DNA of 64,000 bases from the NCBI RefSeq assembly GCF_900107395.1, contig NZ_FNPW01000008.1:62001-126000 (forward strand), read 5' to 3'. A program made the translations under genes and the position numbers. Shown here in pieces: positions 35,887 through 44,311 of the stretch (its first letter is position 1; each line of letters begins with the position of its first letter). Below the pieces are notes generated by a model. The model saw only the letters and a program-made list of their open reading frames with translations, had not been told where the DNA came from and did not search any database. This stretch comes from Pseudomonas sp. NFIX28 (GTDB taxonomy: Bacteria; Pseudomonadota; Gammaproteobacteria; Pseudomonadales; Pseudomonadaceae).

Positions 35887-38835
35887 ATGCAGGTTCAAGA
35901 CAAGGCTCAAAACACTAGCGCACCGTTGAGCGAGCGTTTCACGCTGGTGGTGATGTCCCACAATCGCAAGGCGTTCTTGCGCCGTACCTTGCAGTACTAC
36001 AGCACCTACCCCTGCAAGATCCTGGTGCTGGACTCCTCGCTGCACGCCGACGACAGCCTGGCCGGCCAGTTCCCCCGGGTCGATTACCGGCATCTGCCGC
36101 AATACACCTACAAGGGCCTGCAGGACAAGCTCACCTACGGCGTTGGCCAGGTGACCACGCCGTACATGGTGTTCGCTGCCGACGACGACTTTTTGCTCCA
36201 TGGCGCGCTCACCGAATCGGTGGAGTTTCTTGAAGCCAACCCCGACTACGGCCTGTGCCACGGCTACGGGATGATGTACCTGGCCCGTGCCGCCGAGGTG
36301 AACTACTACAAGCGCGATTGCCGGGTGATCGAGGACTACGCCTCGGAAGACGCCAGCGAGCGGGTCATGGCGTTCATGGGTCATTTCCTGCCGCCGTTCT
36401 ACGCCGTGACCCGCACCGACCTGCTGCAACAGTGGTACAGCCTGCTGCCGCCGGGGACCAGTTTCGAGTGGCAGGAAATCGGCCATACCTTCTTCCTGCT
36501 GGCGTCGGCCAAGGCGCGGATCCTGCCGATTCCCTTCGCCGTGCGCGAGGTCAACTACAACGCCTCGGAGCACAATACCGATGTGCTGACGGTGCTGACC
36601 TACGGCGACGCGAAGTCGGTGGCCCAGCGCGAGGCGTTCGCCGGGTTCCTGGCGTCGTTGCCCACCGGTTTGAGCGGCCTGGACCCGCAGCGGGCCAAAC
36701 AGATTGCCCTGGACAGCTTCACGGCCATGGCCGAGTGCCTGCTCACCGGTCGCTCGCTCAACGGCAAGATGATTTTCCGTTCGGCCTGGCTCGAGCCGGG
36801 GGCCGAGCCGGTGCGTTCGTTCGGCCCGGAACAGTTCGTCGAAATGCCGTTCTACAACAAGCCGATGTTCGATCTGTTGACCGAATTCGAATTCCTCATG
36901 CATGGGATGCCGGCCGGTCGCCTGCAACTGCAGGAGCTTGAAGGCGTGCTGCTCAAGCAGCAGGAGCTGATGCAGGTACAGCCCAACGACACCGAGCGTA
37001 CCCTGCGCAGCCGCCTGTGGGAGGCGCTGTCGTGCAACCTGTTCAACCTCGAAGTGGTCCGCCGCCTGGCGGCCTCGCTGCAGGCTTGCAATGGGCAAGA
37101 TCCCCAGGAGCTGGACGATGCCCGCAAGCTGCAGGCCTGGGCCGAGCGCCTGGAGTCGCTGCCTTTCCAGGACAGCCCGGCGCTGTTGGAAAACATGCCT
37201 TCGGGGCGCCTGCTGAAATGGCTGGAGGCGCGCAACCCCGAGGCGCAGCAGCTCAAGGCGATCAACGAGCACCTGGCGCGGCACAACGGCGGCCCGACCT
37301 TCGGCATCCTGCTGCTCGACCTCGAGGCCGACATGGTCAAGCTGCAGGCGACCTTCGACAGCCTGGTCAATGGCCATTGCCGGTCCTTCCAGGTGGTGGT
37401 CTTCACCACGGGCGACCTGCCGGCGACCACCAGCGCCCAGGACACCGTGCATTTCATCAAGGTCAGCACCGCCAACCATGTGGAGCGGATCAACCAGTTC
37501 GTCGTGCAATCTTCCCGCGACTGGTTGCTGCTGGCCCGTGCCGGCGAGCGTTTCACCGCCAGCGGCCTGCTGCGCGCCAGCCTCGAACTGCTCGGCGCGC
37601 AAGGGTGCCGCGCGGTGGCCATGGATGAACTCCAATACGGTGCCGATGGCGCGCTCAAGGATGTGTTCCGCCCGGGCGTCAACCTCGACCTGCTGCAAAG
37701 CGCGCCGGACCTGATGGCCGGCCACTGGCTGATTCGCCGGGAAGTGCTGGTGGCCGCCGGCGGTTATTCGACGGCGTTTGCCCAAGCCATGGAATACGAC
37801 CTGCTGCTGCGCCTGATCGAAGACGGCGGGCTGGCGGGCCTGGCGCACCTGGCCGAACCGCTGTTGATCGGCCAGGCCGCGACGACGGAGGAGAACCCTC
37901 AGCAAAGCCAGGCGCTGACCCGCCACCTGGGCCAGCGTGGCTATCGCGGCCAGGTCAGCGCGGCGCAGCCTGGGGTCTATCAGGTCAACTACGGCCATGC
38001 CGAACGTCCGCTGGTCTCGATCATCCTGCGCAGCGAAGACAACCTGGAGCAGTTGCAGCGCTGCCTGGTCAGCGTGCTGCAACGCACGCGCTACCAGCGC
38101 TACGAAGTGGTCATCGGCGATAACCACAGCCGCTGCGAAGAACTGGCGAACTGGCTCGCCAGCCTGGAGCAGAAGGGCGACCGCATCCGCGTGGTGCGCA
38201 GTCCGCAACGCCTGAGCGCCTCGGCGCTGTATAACGCAGCGAGCCAGGAAGCCCGGGGCGAGTACCTGGTGCTGCTGGCGGCCGATGCCGAAGTGGTCAA
38301 CGCCGACTGGCTGGAGAGCCTGCTCAACCAGGCGCAGCGGCCGGAAGTCGGGGTGGTCGGCGCGCGCCTGGTCGACGCCAAGGGCGCGACCACCTCGGCT
38401 GGCCTGGTTCTCGGCTTGAACGGGCATCTGGGGGCGGCGTTCGCCGGTGAGCCGAAAGGCGCCAGCGGCTACCTGAATGGCTTGCTCGCCGAACAGAACT
38501 ATTCGGCGGTCTCCGGTGCCTGCCTGATGATTGGCAAGGACGTCTACAACGCCGTCGGCGGCCTGGACGAAGAACACCTCGCCGAGGCATTCGCCGATGT
38601 CGACCTGTGCCTGAAGGTGGCCGATGCCGGGCTGTTGACGGTCTGGACCCCGCAGGTGCAGATCCTCCACCCGGGCACCCTGGCGGACAATGCCCAGGCC
38701 GCGGCGGCGCTGCGCGACAAATGGCAGGCCCGCTTCGAGCACGACGTGGCTTACAACCAGAACCTGAGCCTGACCGGCAAGGGTTTCACCCCTGGCGCTC
38801 CTGCCAGTGTCGACTGGGCACAGCTGCTTGCATAA
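35887..38835 (+). CDS. second multidomain glycosyltransferase of the island
   Basis: The 982-residue protein begins with a TIGR00180-type transferase domain (LVVMSHNRKAFLRRTLQYYS, FAADDDFLLHGAL, NYNASEHNTDVLT; residues about 15-260). After a linker come a degenerate GT2-like module (about 475-680) and a complete C-terminal GT2 domain (PLVSIILRSEDNLEQLQRC, VVGARLVDAKGATTSAG, FADVDLCLKVADAG). The last two modules resemble the middle modules of the 25634-29206 protein, so the two are partly paralogous. It probably builds the flagellin glycan. Confidence 0.83.
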   Translation: MQVQDKAQNTSAPLSERFTLVVMSHNRKAFLRRTLQYYSTYPCKILVLDSSLHADDSLAGQFPRVDYRHLPQYTYKGLQDKLTYGVGQVTTPYMVFAADDDFLLHGALTESVEFLEANPDYGLCHGYGMMYLARAAEVNYYKRDCRVIEDYASEDASERVMAFMGHFLPPFYAVTRTDLLQQWYSLLPPGTSFEWQEIGHTFFLLASAKARILPIPFAVREVNYNASEHNTDVLTVLTYGDAKSVAQREAFAGFLASLPTGLSGLDPQRAKQIALDSFTAMAECLLTGRSLNGKMIFRSAWLEPGAEPVRSFGPEQFVEMPFYNKPMFDLLTEFEFLMHGMPAGRLQLQELEGVLLKQQELMQVQPNDTERTLRSRLWEALSCNLFNLEVVRRLAASLQACNGQDPQELDDARKLQAWAERLESLPFQDSPALLENMPSGRLLKWLEARNPEAQQLKAINEHLARHNGGPTFGILLLDLEADMVKLQATFDSLVNGHCRSFQVVVFTTGDLPATTSAQDTVHFIKVSTANHVERINQFVVQSSRDWLLLARAGERFTASGLLRASLELLGAQGCRAVAMDELQYGADGALKDVFRPGVNLDLLQSAPDLMAGHWLIRREVLVAAGGYSTAFAQAMEYDLLLRLIEDGGLAGLAHLAEPLLIGQAATTEENPQQSQALTRHLGQRGYRGQVSAAQPGVYQVNYGHAERPLVSIILRSEDNLEQLQRCLVSVLQRTRYQRYEVVIGDNHSRCEELANWLASLEQKGDRIRVVRSPQRLSASALYNAASQEARGEYLVLLAADAEVVNADWLESLLNQAQRPEVGVVGARLVDAKGATTSAGLVLGLNGHLGAAFAGEPKGASGYLNGLLAEQNYSAVSGACLMIGKDVYNAVGGLDEEHLAEAFADVDLCLKVADAGLLTVWTPQVQILHPGTLADNAQAAAALRDKWQARFEHDVAYNQNLSLTGKGFTPGAPASVDWAQLLA

Positions 38836-38865
38836 GCCTGGCTGACAGGTAAAAGGACTCAACGC

Positions 38866-39030
38866 ATGTTTAATGGCAAATCGATTTTCATCTCAGGCGG
38901 CACCGGCTCGTTCGGGCGCAATTTCATTCGGCGTCTGCTGGAGCAGTACCAGCCCAAGCGGGGTGCGAGTAATCCGCATTTCCTTTTGCTTGGTCAGGTC
39001 GTCGGGCTGTATACCGAGTCATCGGTATGA
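38866..39030 (+). pseudogene. pseB: pseB remnant with in-frame internal deletion
   Basis: The 54-codon frame starts exactly like PseB, the UDP-GlcNAc 4,6-dehydratase/5-epimerase (MFNGKSIFISGGTGSFGRNF, then IRRLLEQYQPKR). It then jumps to what looks like the family's C-terminal NPHFL motif (GASNPHFLLLGQVVGLY) and stops in an ATGA overlap with pseC. About 280 of about 330 codons are missing, including the catalytic residues, so the product cannot be an active enzyme. The ribosome site (AAAAGGA) and the overlap with pseC remain, so it may still serve translation coupling. Confidence 0.8.
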
Positions 39031-40199
39031 TTCCTTATGCACGCCAGAGTATTGACCAGGCTGATATTGACGCTGTGGTGGCGGTGCTGCAGTCAGATTG
39101 GTTGACTCAGGGGCCGACCATCGAGCGCTTCGAGCAGGCCATGGCCGCCCGCTGTGAGGCCGGTCATGGCGTGGCGGTGTGCAACGCTACGGCAGCTCTG
39201 CACATTGCTTGCCTGGCCGCCGGTCTGGGACCGGGAGACCTGCTGTGGACCACGCCCAACACCTTTCTGGCCTCGGCCAATTGCGGACGCTATTGCGGTG
39301 CCGACGTGGACTTCGTCGATATCGACCCCCATACCTGGAATATGGATGCCCGGGCGCTGGCCGATAAGCTTGAAGCCGCCGAACGTATGGGCCGCTTGCC
39401 TAAAGTGGTGGTGGCTGTTGCGTTTTCTGGGCAAAGCTGCGACATGCGGGCCATGGCGCAACTGGCACAGCGGTATGGCTTTGTGCTGATTGAGGACGCA
39501 GCTCACGCAGTGGGAGCATATTATGCCGGGCGCCCAGTAGGCTGTGGCGAGTTTGCGGCGATGACGATCTTCAGTTTCCATCCGGTGAAAATCATCACTA
39601 GCGCCGAGGGCGGTATGGTGATGACCAACAACCCACAGCTGGCGAACCGTTTGCGGCGTTTGCGTAGCCACGGCATGACCCGTGATCCGGCGCAAATGAC
39701 TGAGCCCAGTCAAAGTTTCTGGTACTACCAGCAGATCGAGTTGGGCTTCAATTACCGGATCACCGACCTGCAGGCTGCGCTGGGGCTATCCCAGCTGGAC
39801 AAGCTCGATGGTTTCCTTGCCAGGCGCCAGCAACTTGCTGCTCGTTATGACCGCTTGCTGGCCGACTTGCCGGTAACCTTGCCGCAGGCTCAAGATCAGG
39901 CACAGTCATCGTGGCATCTGTACGTGGTGCGTCTGCAGTCCAACCGTATCCGTCGCTCTCGCGCTGCAGTGTTCGAGGCGTTGCGTGAGGCTGGGGTTGG
40001 GGTAAACGTGCATTATATTCCGGTACATCTGCAGCCGTATTATCGCGACCTGGGGTTCGCTGCTGGCGATTTTCCCGAGGCTGAGCGTTACTACGCCGAG
40101 GCAATCAGTTTGCCGATGTTTCCTGCGCTGGATGACAAACAGCAGGAGTACGTAGTCGAGCAATTACGCCAGCTTGTTTTGGAGCATGTCGAGTCTTGA
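39027..40199 (+). CDS. pseC: UDP-4-amino-4,6-dideoxy-AltNAc transaminase
   Basis: The 390-residue DegT/DnrJ/EryC1 aminotransferase begins MIPYARQSIDQADIDAVVAVL, as PseC does, and carries the PLP Lys188 in FSFHPVKIITSAEGG. It aminates the PseB product in pseudaminic acid synthesis. The codon use is visibly richer in A/T at third positions than in the upstream and downstream genes. Its substrate would have to come from another PseB, because the adjacent one is deleted. Confidence 0.92.
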   Translation: MIPYARQSIDQADIDAVVAVLQSDWLTQGPTIERFEQAMAARCEAGHGVAVCNATAALHIACLAAGLGPGDLLWTTPNTFLASANCGRYCGADVDFVDIDPHTWNMDARALADKLEAAERMGRLPKVVVAVAFSGQSCDMRAMAQLAQRYGFVLIEDAAHAVGAYYAGRPVGCGEFAAMTIFSFHPVKIITSAEGGMVMTNNPQLANRLRRLRSHGMTRDPAQMTEPSQSFWYYQQIELGFNYRITDLQAALGLSQLDKLDGFLARRQQLAARYDRLLADLPVTLPQAQDQAQSSWHLYVVRLQSNRIRRSRAAVFEALREAGVGVNVHYIPVHLQPYYRDLGFAAGDFPEAERYYAEAISLPMFPALDDKQQEYVVEQLRQLVLEHVES

Positions 40200-40903
40200 G
40201 TGCCATCGCAATCATTCCCGCCCGAGGTGGCAGTAAGCGTATAGCTAGTAAAAACCTCAAACCCTTTAACGGCATACCGATGCTTGCCCGTTCAATTGCC
40301 ACGGCCCGGGCATCGGGGCTATTTGATCAGGTGCTGGTTAGTACCGACGATCCGGAAATCGCCAAGTTGGCCAAGGCTTGTGGCGCGACAGTACCATTTA
40401 CACGTCCGGCAGAGCTGGCGAATGATTTCATCGGCACAGCGCCTGTGATCGTGCATGCCTTGAATGTACTGCAGGAGCGTGGCGAAGTATTCGATTACGC
40501 CTGCTGCATCTACGCCACTGCTCCCTTGTTGCAGGCACGTTACTTGCGGCAAGGCTTCGTGGCGCTGGATACTCATCCAGGAAAATCATTTGCCTTTTCT
40601 ATCTGTAGCTTTCCTTTCCCTGTGCAGCGGGCCCTAGTCTTCGACGAGCAGGGCTCATTAACGGCGCTCCATCCAGAATTTAGCGGTACCCGCTCCCAGG
40701 ACCTGCCGCCGGCCTATCAGGACGCCGGGCAGTTCTATTGGGGGCGCAGCGAGGCCTGGTTGCGCGGCGACCTGATGTTTTCTCCCCTCAGCCTGCCGGT
40801 GATCCTGCCACGCCATCTGGTCCAGGACATCGACACCGAAGAAGATTGGCTGCGTGCGCAATATCTCTACAGGGCACTTAAGGCCGGTGGAGAGCTGGAG
40901 TGA
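40196..40903 (+). CDS. pseF: pseudaminic acid cytidylyltransferase
   Basis: The 235-residue protein has the CMP-sugar synthetase start (AIAIIPARGGSKRIASKNLKPF), and the pattern STDDPEIAKLA and CIYATAPLLQA. It activates pseudaminic acid to CMP-Pse. The only in-frame start is a TTG at 40196 overlapping the pseC stop (TTGA). The first two thirds share the A/T-rich codon use of pseC; from about 40,680 on the codons are GC-rich again. Confidence 0.92.
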   Translation: MSAIAIIPARGGSKRIASKNLKPFNGIPMLARSIATARASGLFDQVLVSTDDPEIAKLAKACGATVPFTRPAELANDFIGTAPVIVHALNVLQERGEVFDYACCIYATAPLLQARYLRQGFVALDTHPGKSFAFSICSFPFPVQRALVFDEQGSLTALHPEFSGTRSQDLPPAYQDAGQFYWGRSEAWLRGDLMFSPLSLPVILPRHLVQDIDTEEDWLRAQYLYRALKAGGELE

Positions 40904-42033
40904 GGGTGCTGATCCGGGCCGATGCCTCGCCGGCCATTGGCAGCGGCCATATCGCCCGTTGCCTGACCCTGGCCAGGGCGTTGAGCGAGCAGGGCGCCAC
41001 CGTGGCTTTCGCTTGCCGAAGCCTGCCCGGGCAGCCATTGGATCGCCTGGTCGAACTGGGTTTCCAGACCTTCGCCCTGCCGGCGAGTTATCCAGGCGAG
41101 TGCGCAGGGGACATCGAGGCGCCGCTGCCCTGGCAGGCGGATATCGCCGCCTTGCAGGTAGCGTTGCAGGAGCAGCCGCGATTCGACTGGGTGCTGGTCG
41201 ACCATTACGGCCTCGACTGGCAATGGCAGCAGGCGGCGCGGCAATGGGCGCCGCGGATTGCCGCCATCGATGACCTGGCCAACCGGCGACATGCGGCCGA
41301 CCTGTTGCTCGACCAGAACTTCAGTGGCACGCCGCAGGCCTATGCCGGCCTGATCAAGGCGGATTGCCGGGCGTTGCTGGGGCCGCATTTCGCCCTGCTG
41401 CGCGAGGAGTTCCGCCGCCCGCCGATTGCCATTCGCGAGCAGGCGCGCCGGGTCCTGGTGAATTTCGGTGGTTTCGATGCCGCCAGCCAGACGTACAAAG
41501 CGATGCAGGCGTTGAGCGCTTTCGACGCGCTGCAAGTGGATTTCGTCGCCGGGGCCGACAACCCGGCCTGGGCGCAGATGCAGGAACTGGCCGCCGCTCG
41601 CGAACACTGGCGCTTGCAGGCTTATGTCAGCGATTTTTCTCGCTTGATGAGCGAAGCGGACCTGTTTATCGGTGCCGGTGGCGGCACCAGCTGGGAACGC
41701 GCCGCGCTGGGCCTGCCGACCCTGTGCATCAGCGTGGCCGGCAACCAGGAGGCCAACGCCCGGCTGTTGGCCGAGGCGGGCATGCATGTCTACCTGGGGC
41801 CCAGCGAGCAGGTGAGCGTCGAGCAACTACGCCAGGCAGTCGCGGCGCTGATGGGCGATTACCCGCTGCGCCGGAGCCTGGCGCAGCGCTCCCGGCAGTT
41901 GGTCGACGGGCAGGGCGCATCGCGGGTGGCGGCAGCCCTGTTGGAGATGACCGGCAACCCATTACGCCGCGCCGGTGATGCACCGGCCCCCGGCGAATTT
42001 ACGCGTGAATCGAAGGAAACCCCCAATGACTAG
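40900..42033 (+). CDS. pseG: UDP-2,4-diacetamido-2,4,6-trideoxy-altropyranose hydrolase
   Basis: The 377-residue GT-B fold protein starts VLIRADASPAIGSGHIARCLTLA and has the GGGTSWERAALGLP nucleotide-binding region, as PseG does. It removes UDP from the pseudaminic acid precursor. It starts at a GTG overlapping the pseF stop. The C-terminus runs into the pseI start and is 10-20 residues longer than usual. Confidence 0.9.
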   Translation: MRVLIRADASPAIGSGHIARCLTLARALSEQGATVAFACRSLPGQPLDRLVELGFQTFALPASYPGECAGDIEAPLPWQADIAALQVALQEQPRFDWVLVDHYGLDWQWQQAARQWAPRIAAIDDLANRRHAADLLLDQNFSGTPQAYAGLIKADCRALLGPHFALLREEFRRPPIAIREQARRVLVNFGGFDAASQTYKAMQALSAFDALQVDFVAGADNPAWAQMQELAAAREHWRLQAYVSDFSRLMSEADLFIGAGGGTSWERAALGLPTLCISVAGNQEANARLLAEAGMHVYLGPSEQVSVEQLRQAVAALMGDYPLRRSLAQRSRQLVDGQGASRVAAALLEMTGNPLRRAGDAPAPGEFTRESKETPND

Positions 42034-43078
42034 TTTCAAGATCGGCTCGCGCTCGATTGGCGCAGGCTCGCCGCCGTTCATCATTGCCGAGATGAGCGGC
42101 AACCATAACCAGTCGCTGGACGTTGCCCTGCAAATCGTCGAAGCCGCGGCCAAGGCCGGCGCCCATGCCTTGAAGTTGCAGACTTATACCGCCGACACCA
42201 TGACCCTGGACCTGGACCACGGCGAGTTCTTCATCAAGGATCCGGCCAGCCTGTGGGCCGGCTCTTCACTGTATGCCCTGTATGAAAAGGCCCATACGCC
42301 CTGGCAGTGGCACGCGCCGATCTTCGCCCGTGCCAGGGAATTGGGAATGCTGGCGTTCTCCACGCCGTTCGACGAGAGCGCCGTGGACTTTCTCGAAAGC
42401 CTCGATGTGCCGGCCTACAAGATCGCCAGTTTCGAAAACACCGACCTGCCGCTGATTCGCCGGGTGGCGGCCACCGGCAAGCCGCTGATCATTTCCACCG
42501 GCATGGCCAGCATCGCCGAGCTGGACGAAAGCGTGCGCGCGGCCCGCGAGGCCGGCTGCAAGGACCTGGTGCTGCTCAAGTGCACCAGCACCTACCCGGC
42601 CTCGCCGGAAAACAGCAACATCCTGACCATCCCCCATCTGCGTGAACTGTTCGGCTGCGAAGTCGGTTTGTCCGATCATTCCATGGGCGTCGGGGTATCG
42701 GTGGCCGCGGTGGCGCTGGGCGCGACGGTGGTGGAAAAACACTTCACCCTCGACCGCGCCGCCGGCGGGGTGGATGCGAGTTTTTCCCTGGAGCCGGCGG
42801 AGCTGCACAGCCTGGTGGTGGAAACCGAGCGCGCCTGGCAGGCCCTGGGCCAGGTGCGATACGGCGCGACCGAGGCCGAGCGGCAGTCGGTGCTGTACCG
42901 CCGCTCCCTCTACGTCACCCGTGACATGGCGGCGGGAGAGGTGTTCAGTTGCGAGAATGTCAGGGCCATTCGTCCGGGTCTGGGGCTTGCCCCCAAGCAC
43001 ATCGACGCAGTCCTCGGGCGCTGCGCGCGCCAGGCCCTCAAGCGTGGTACCGCACTGGATTGGGCGTTTGTCGAATAG
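42026..43078 (+). CDS. pseI: pseudaminic acid synthase
   Basis: The 350-residue protein has the NeuB/PseI barrel (PFIIAEMSGNHNQSLDVALQIVEAA, LKLQTYTADTMTLD) and a C-terminal SAF antifreeze-like domain (RRSLYVTRDMAAGEVFSCENVRAIRPGLGL). The EMSGNHN form favours PseI over NeuB. It condenses phosphoenolpyruvate with the six-carbon precursor. The ATG at 42026 has an AAGGAAA site and overlaps pseG by eight bases. No pseH acetyltransferase gene is adjacent. Confidence 0.92.
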   Translation: MTSFKIGSRSIGAGSPPFIIAEMSGNHNQSLDVALQIVEAAAKAGAHALKLQTYTADTMTLDLDHGEFFIKDPASLWAGSSLYALYEKAHTPWQWHAPIFARARELGMLAFSTPFDESAVDFLESLDVPAYKIASFENTDLPLIRRVAATGKPLIISTGMASIAELDESVRAAREAGCKDLVLLKCTSTYPASPENSNILTIPHLRELFGCEVGLSDHSMGVGVSVAAVALGATVVEKHFTLDRAAGGVDASFSLEPAELHSLVVETERAWQALGQVRYGATEAERQSVLYRRSLYVTRDMAAGEVFSCENVRAIRPGLGLAPKHIDAVLGRCARQALKRGTALDWAFVE

Positions 43079-43301
43079 CCGTTTGTATGGCTGATTCGGC
43101 AAAATCGCGTGACCTGCGAGTCATAACGCGCATCTTCACTGTATTGTATTGACCGGAAAGATGGCGCCTGGCCGGTAAACGGTGCAGTGATAGCCTTCTG
43201 TTCTTTCCGCTGTCGCCCCCCGGGGCGGCAGAACGTCTGTTTATCGGCAGCCCTGGTCAAGGTGGTCGGGGTATTCAGCTGTCTATTATTGGGAAGCCGT
43301 A

Positions 43302-44228
43302 ATGATTGGCATAAAGAGCATTGCGAGCTACGTGCCTGTAGCCGGCGTAGACAATTACGCACAAGGTGCAAAATTCGAGAAGGATGAAGAATTCATCCTG
43401 GGCAAGATCGGTTCGGCCTTCCTGCCGCGCAAAGACGCCGCGCAGGAAACCTCGGACCTGTGTGTCGAAGCAGTCAATGCGCTGTTCGCCAATAACCCGC
43501 AACTGTCGCGCGAGTCGATCGACGCGCTGATCGTCGTCACCCAGAACGGCGACGAAGAAGGCCTGCCGCACACCGCGGCCATTGTCCAGGACAAGCTGGG
43601 CCTGCCGACTCACGTCGCGGCCTTCGATATTTCCCTGGGCTGCTCCGGTTATGTCTACGGCATCTACGCGCTCAAGGGCTTCATGGAAGCCGCGGGCCTG
43701 AAGAATGGCCTGCTGGTCACCGCCGACCCATATTCGAAGATCGTCGATCCGGAAGACCGCAACACCACCATGCTGTTTGGCGACGCGGCGACCGCTACCT
43801 GGATGGGCGTGGATGCTCCCTGGCAGTTGGGCAAGGCCAAGTTCGGCACCGACGGTTCCGGCGCTCCGCACCTGAAAGTCACCGATGGCGTGTTTTTCAT
43901 GAACGGTCGCCAGGTGTTCAACTTTGCCCTGCTGAAAGTCCCGGCGCACTTGCAAGAGCTGCTGGACGAGTCTGGCCTGCAGGCTGAGCAGATCGATGCA
44001 TTCTGCATCCACCAGGGCAGCGCGGCGATTGTCGACGCCGTGGCGCGCCGTTTCGAAGGCGAGCCGGAGAAGTTCATCAAGGACATGGTCGAGACCGGCA
44101 ACACCGTGTCGTCGAGCATTCCGCTGCTGCTGGAAAAGCACGTTCTCGAATCGAAGTGGCAGCGCGTAGCCCTGAGTGGCTTTGGCGTGGGGCTGTCCTG
44201 GGGCTCGGCGATTATCTATCGCCCATGA
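43302..44228 (+). CDS. 3-oxoacyl-ACP synthase III-like protein (FabH family)
   Basis: The 308-residue thiolase-fold protein keeps a KAS III triad: Cys114 (DISLGCSGYVYG), His237 (FCIHQGS) and Asn267 (TGNTVSSSIPL). The usual HQAN motif reads HQGS, so it differs from housekeeping FabH. KAS III-like genes occur in Pseudomonas flagellar glycosylation islands, where they probably supply a short 3-hydroxyacyl group for an amino sugar. That role here is inferred from position. Confidence 0.85.
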   Translation: MIGIKSIASYVPVAGVDNYAQGAKFEKDEEFILGKIGSAFLPRKDAAQETSDLCVEAVNALFANNPQLSRESIDALIVVTQNGDEEGLPHTAAIVQDKLGLPTHVAAFDISLGCSGYVYGIYALKGFMEAAGLKNGLLVTADPYSKIVDPEDRNTTMLFGDAATATWMGVDAPWQLGKAKFGTDGSGAPHLKVTDGVFFMNGRQVFNFALLKVPAHLQELLDESGLQAEQIDAFCIHQGSAAIVDAVARRFEGEPEKFIKDMVETGNTVSSSIPLLLEKHVLESKWQRVALSGFGVGLSWGSAIIYRP

Positions 44229-44245
44229 GTTGATCCCGCGGCATC

Positions 44246-44289
44246 CAAAATAGCGCTCAGGGTGTAGTACCCTGAGCGCTATTTTTTTT
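44246..44289 (+). terminator. rho-independent terminator after KAS III-like gene
   Basis: AAATAGCGCTCAGGGT pairs with ACCCTGAGCGCTATTT around GTAGT, followed by a T-run. Confidence 0.95.
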
Positions 44290-44311
44290 GCATGAAGATA
44301 GGCGAGGCAGC

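Noticed and set aside
35815-38862. 1015-codon minus-strand frame under the second glycosyltransferase
   Set aside because: Same reasons: antisense to a conserved multidomain enzyme, with shadow-frame composition.
43241-43248. Perfect sigma-28 -10 sequence GCCGATAA on the minus strand before the KAS III-like gene
   Set aside because: The expected -35 position on that strand does not resemble TAAAGTTT, and no minus-strand gene lies downstream.
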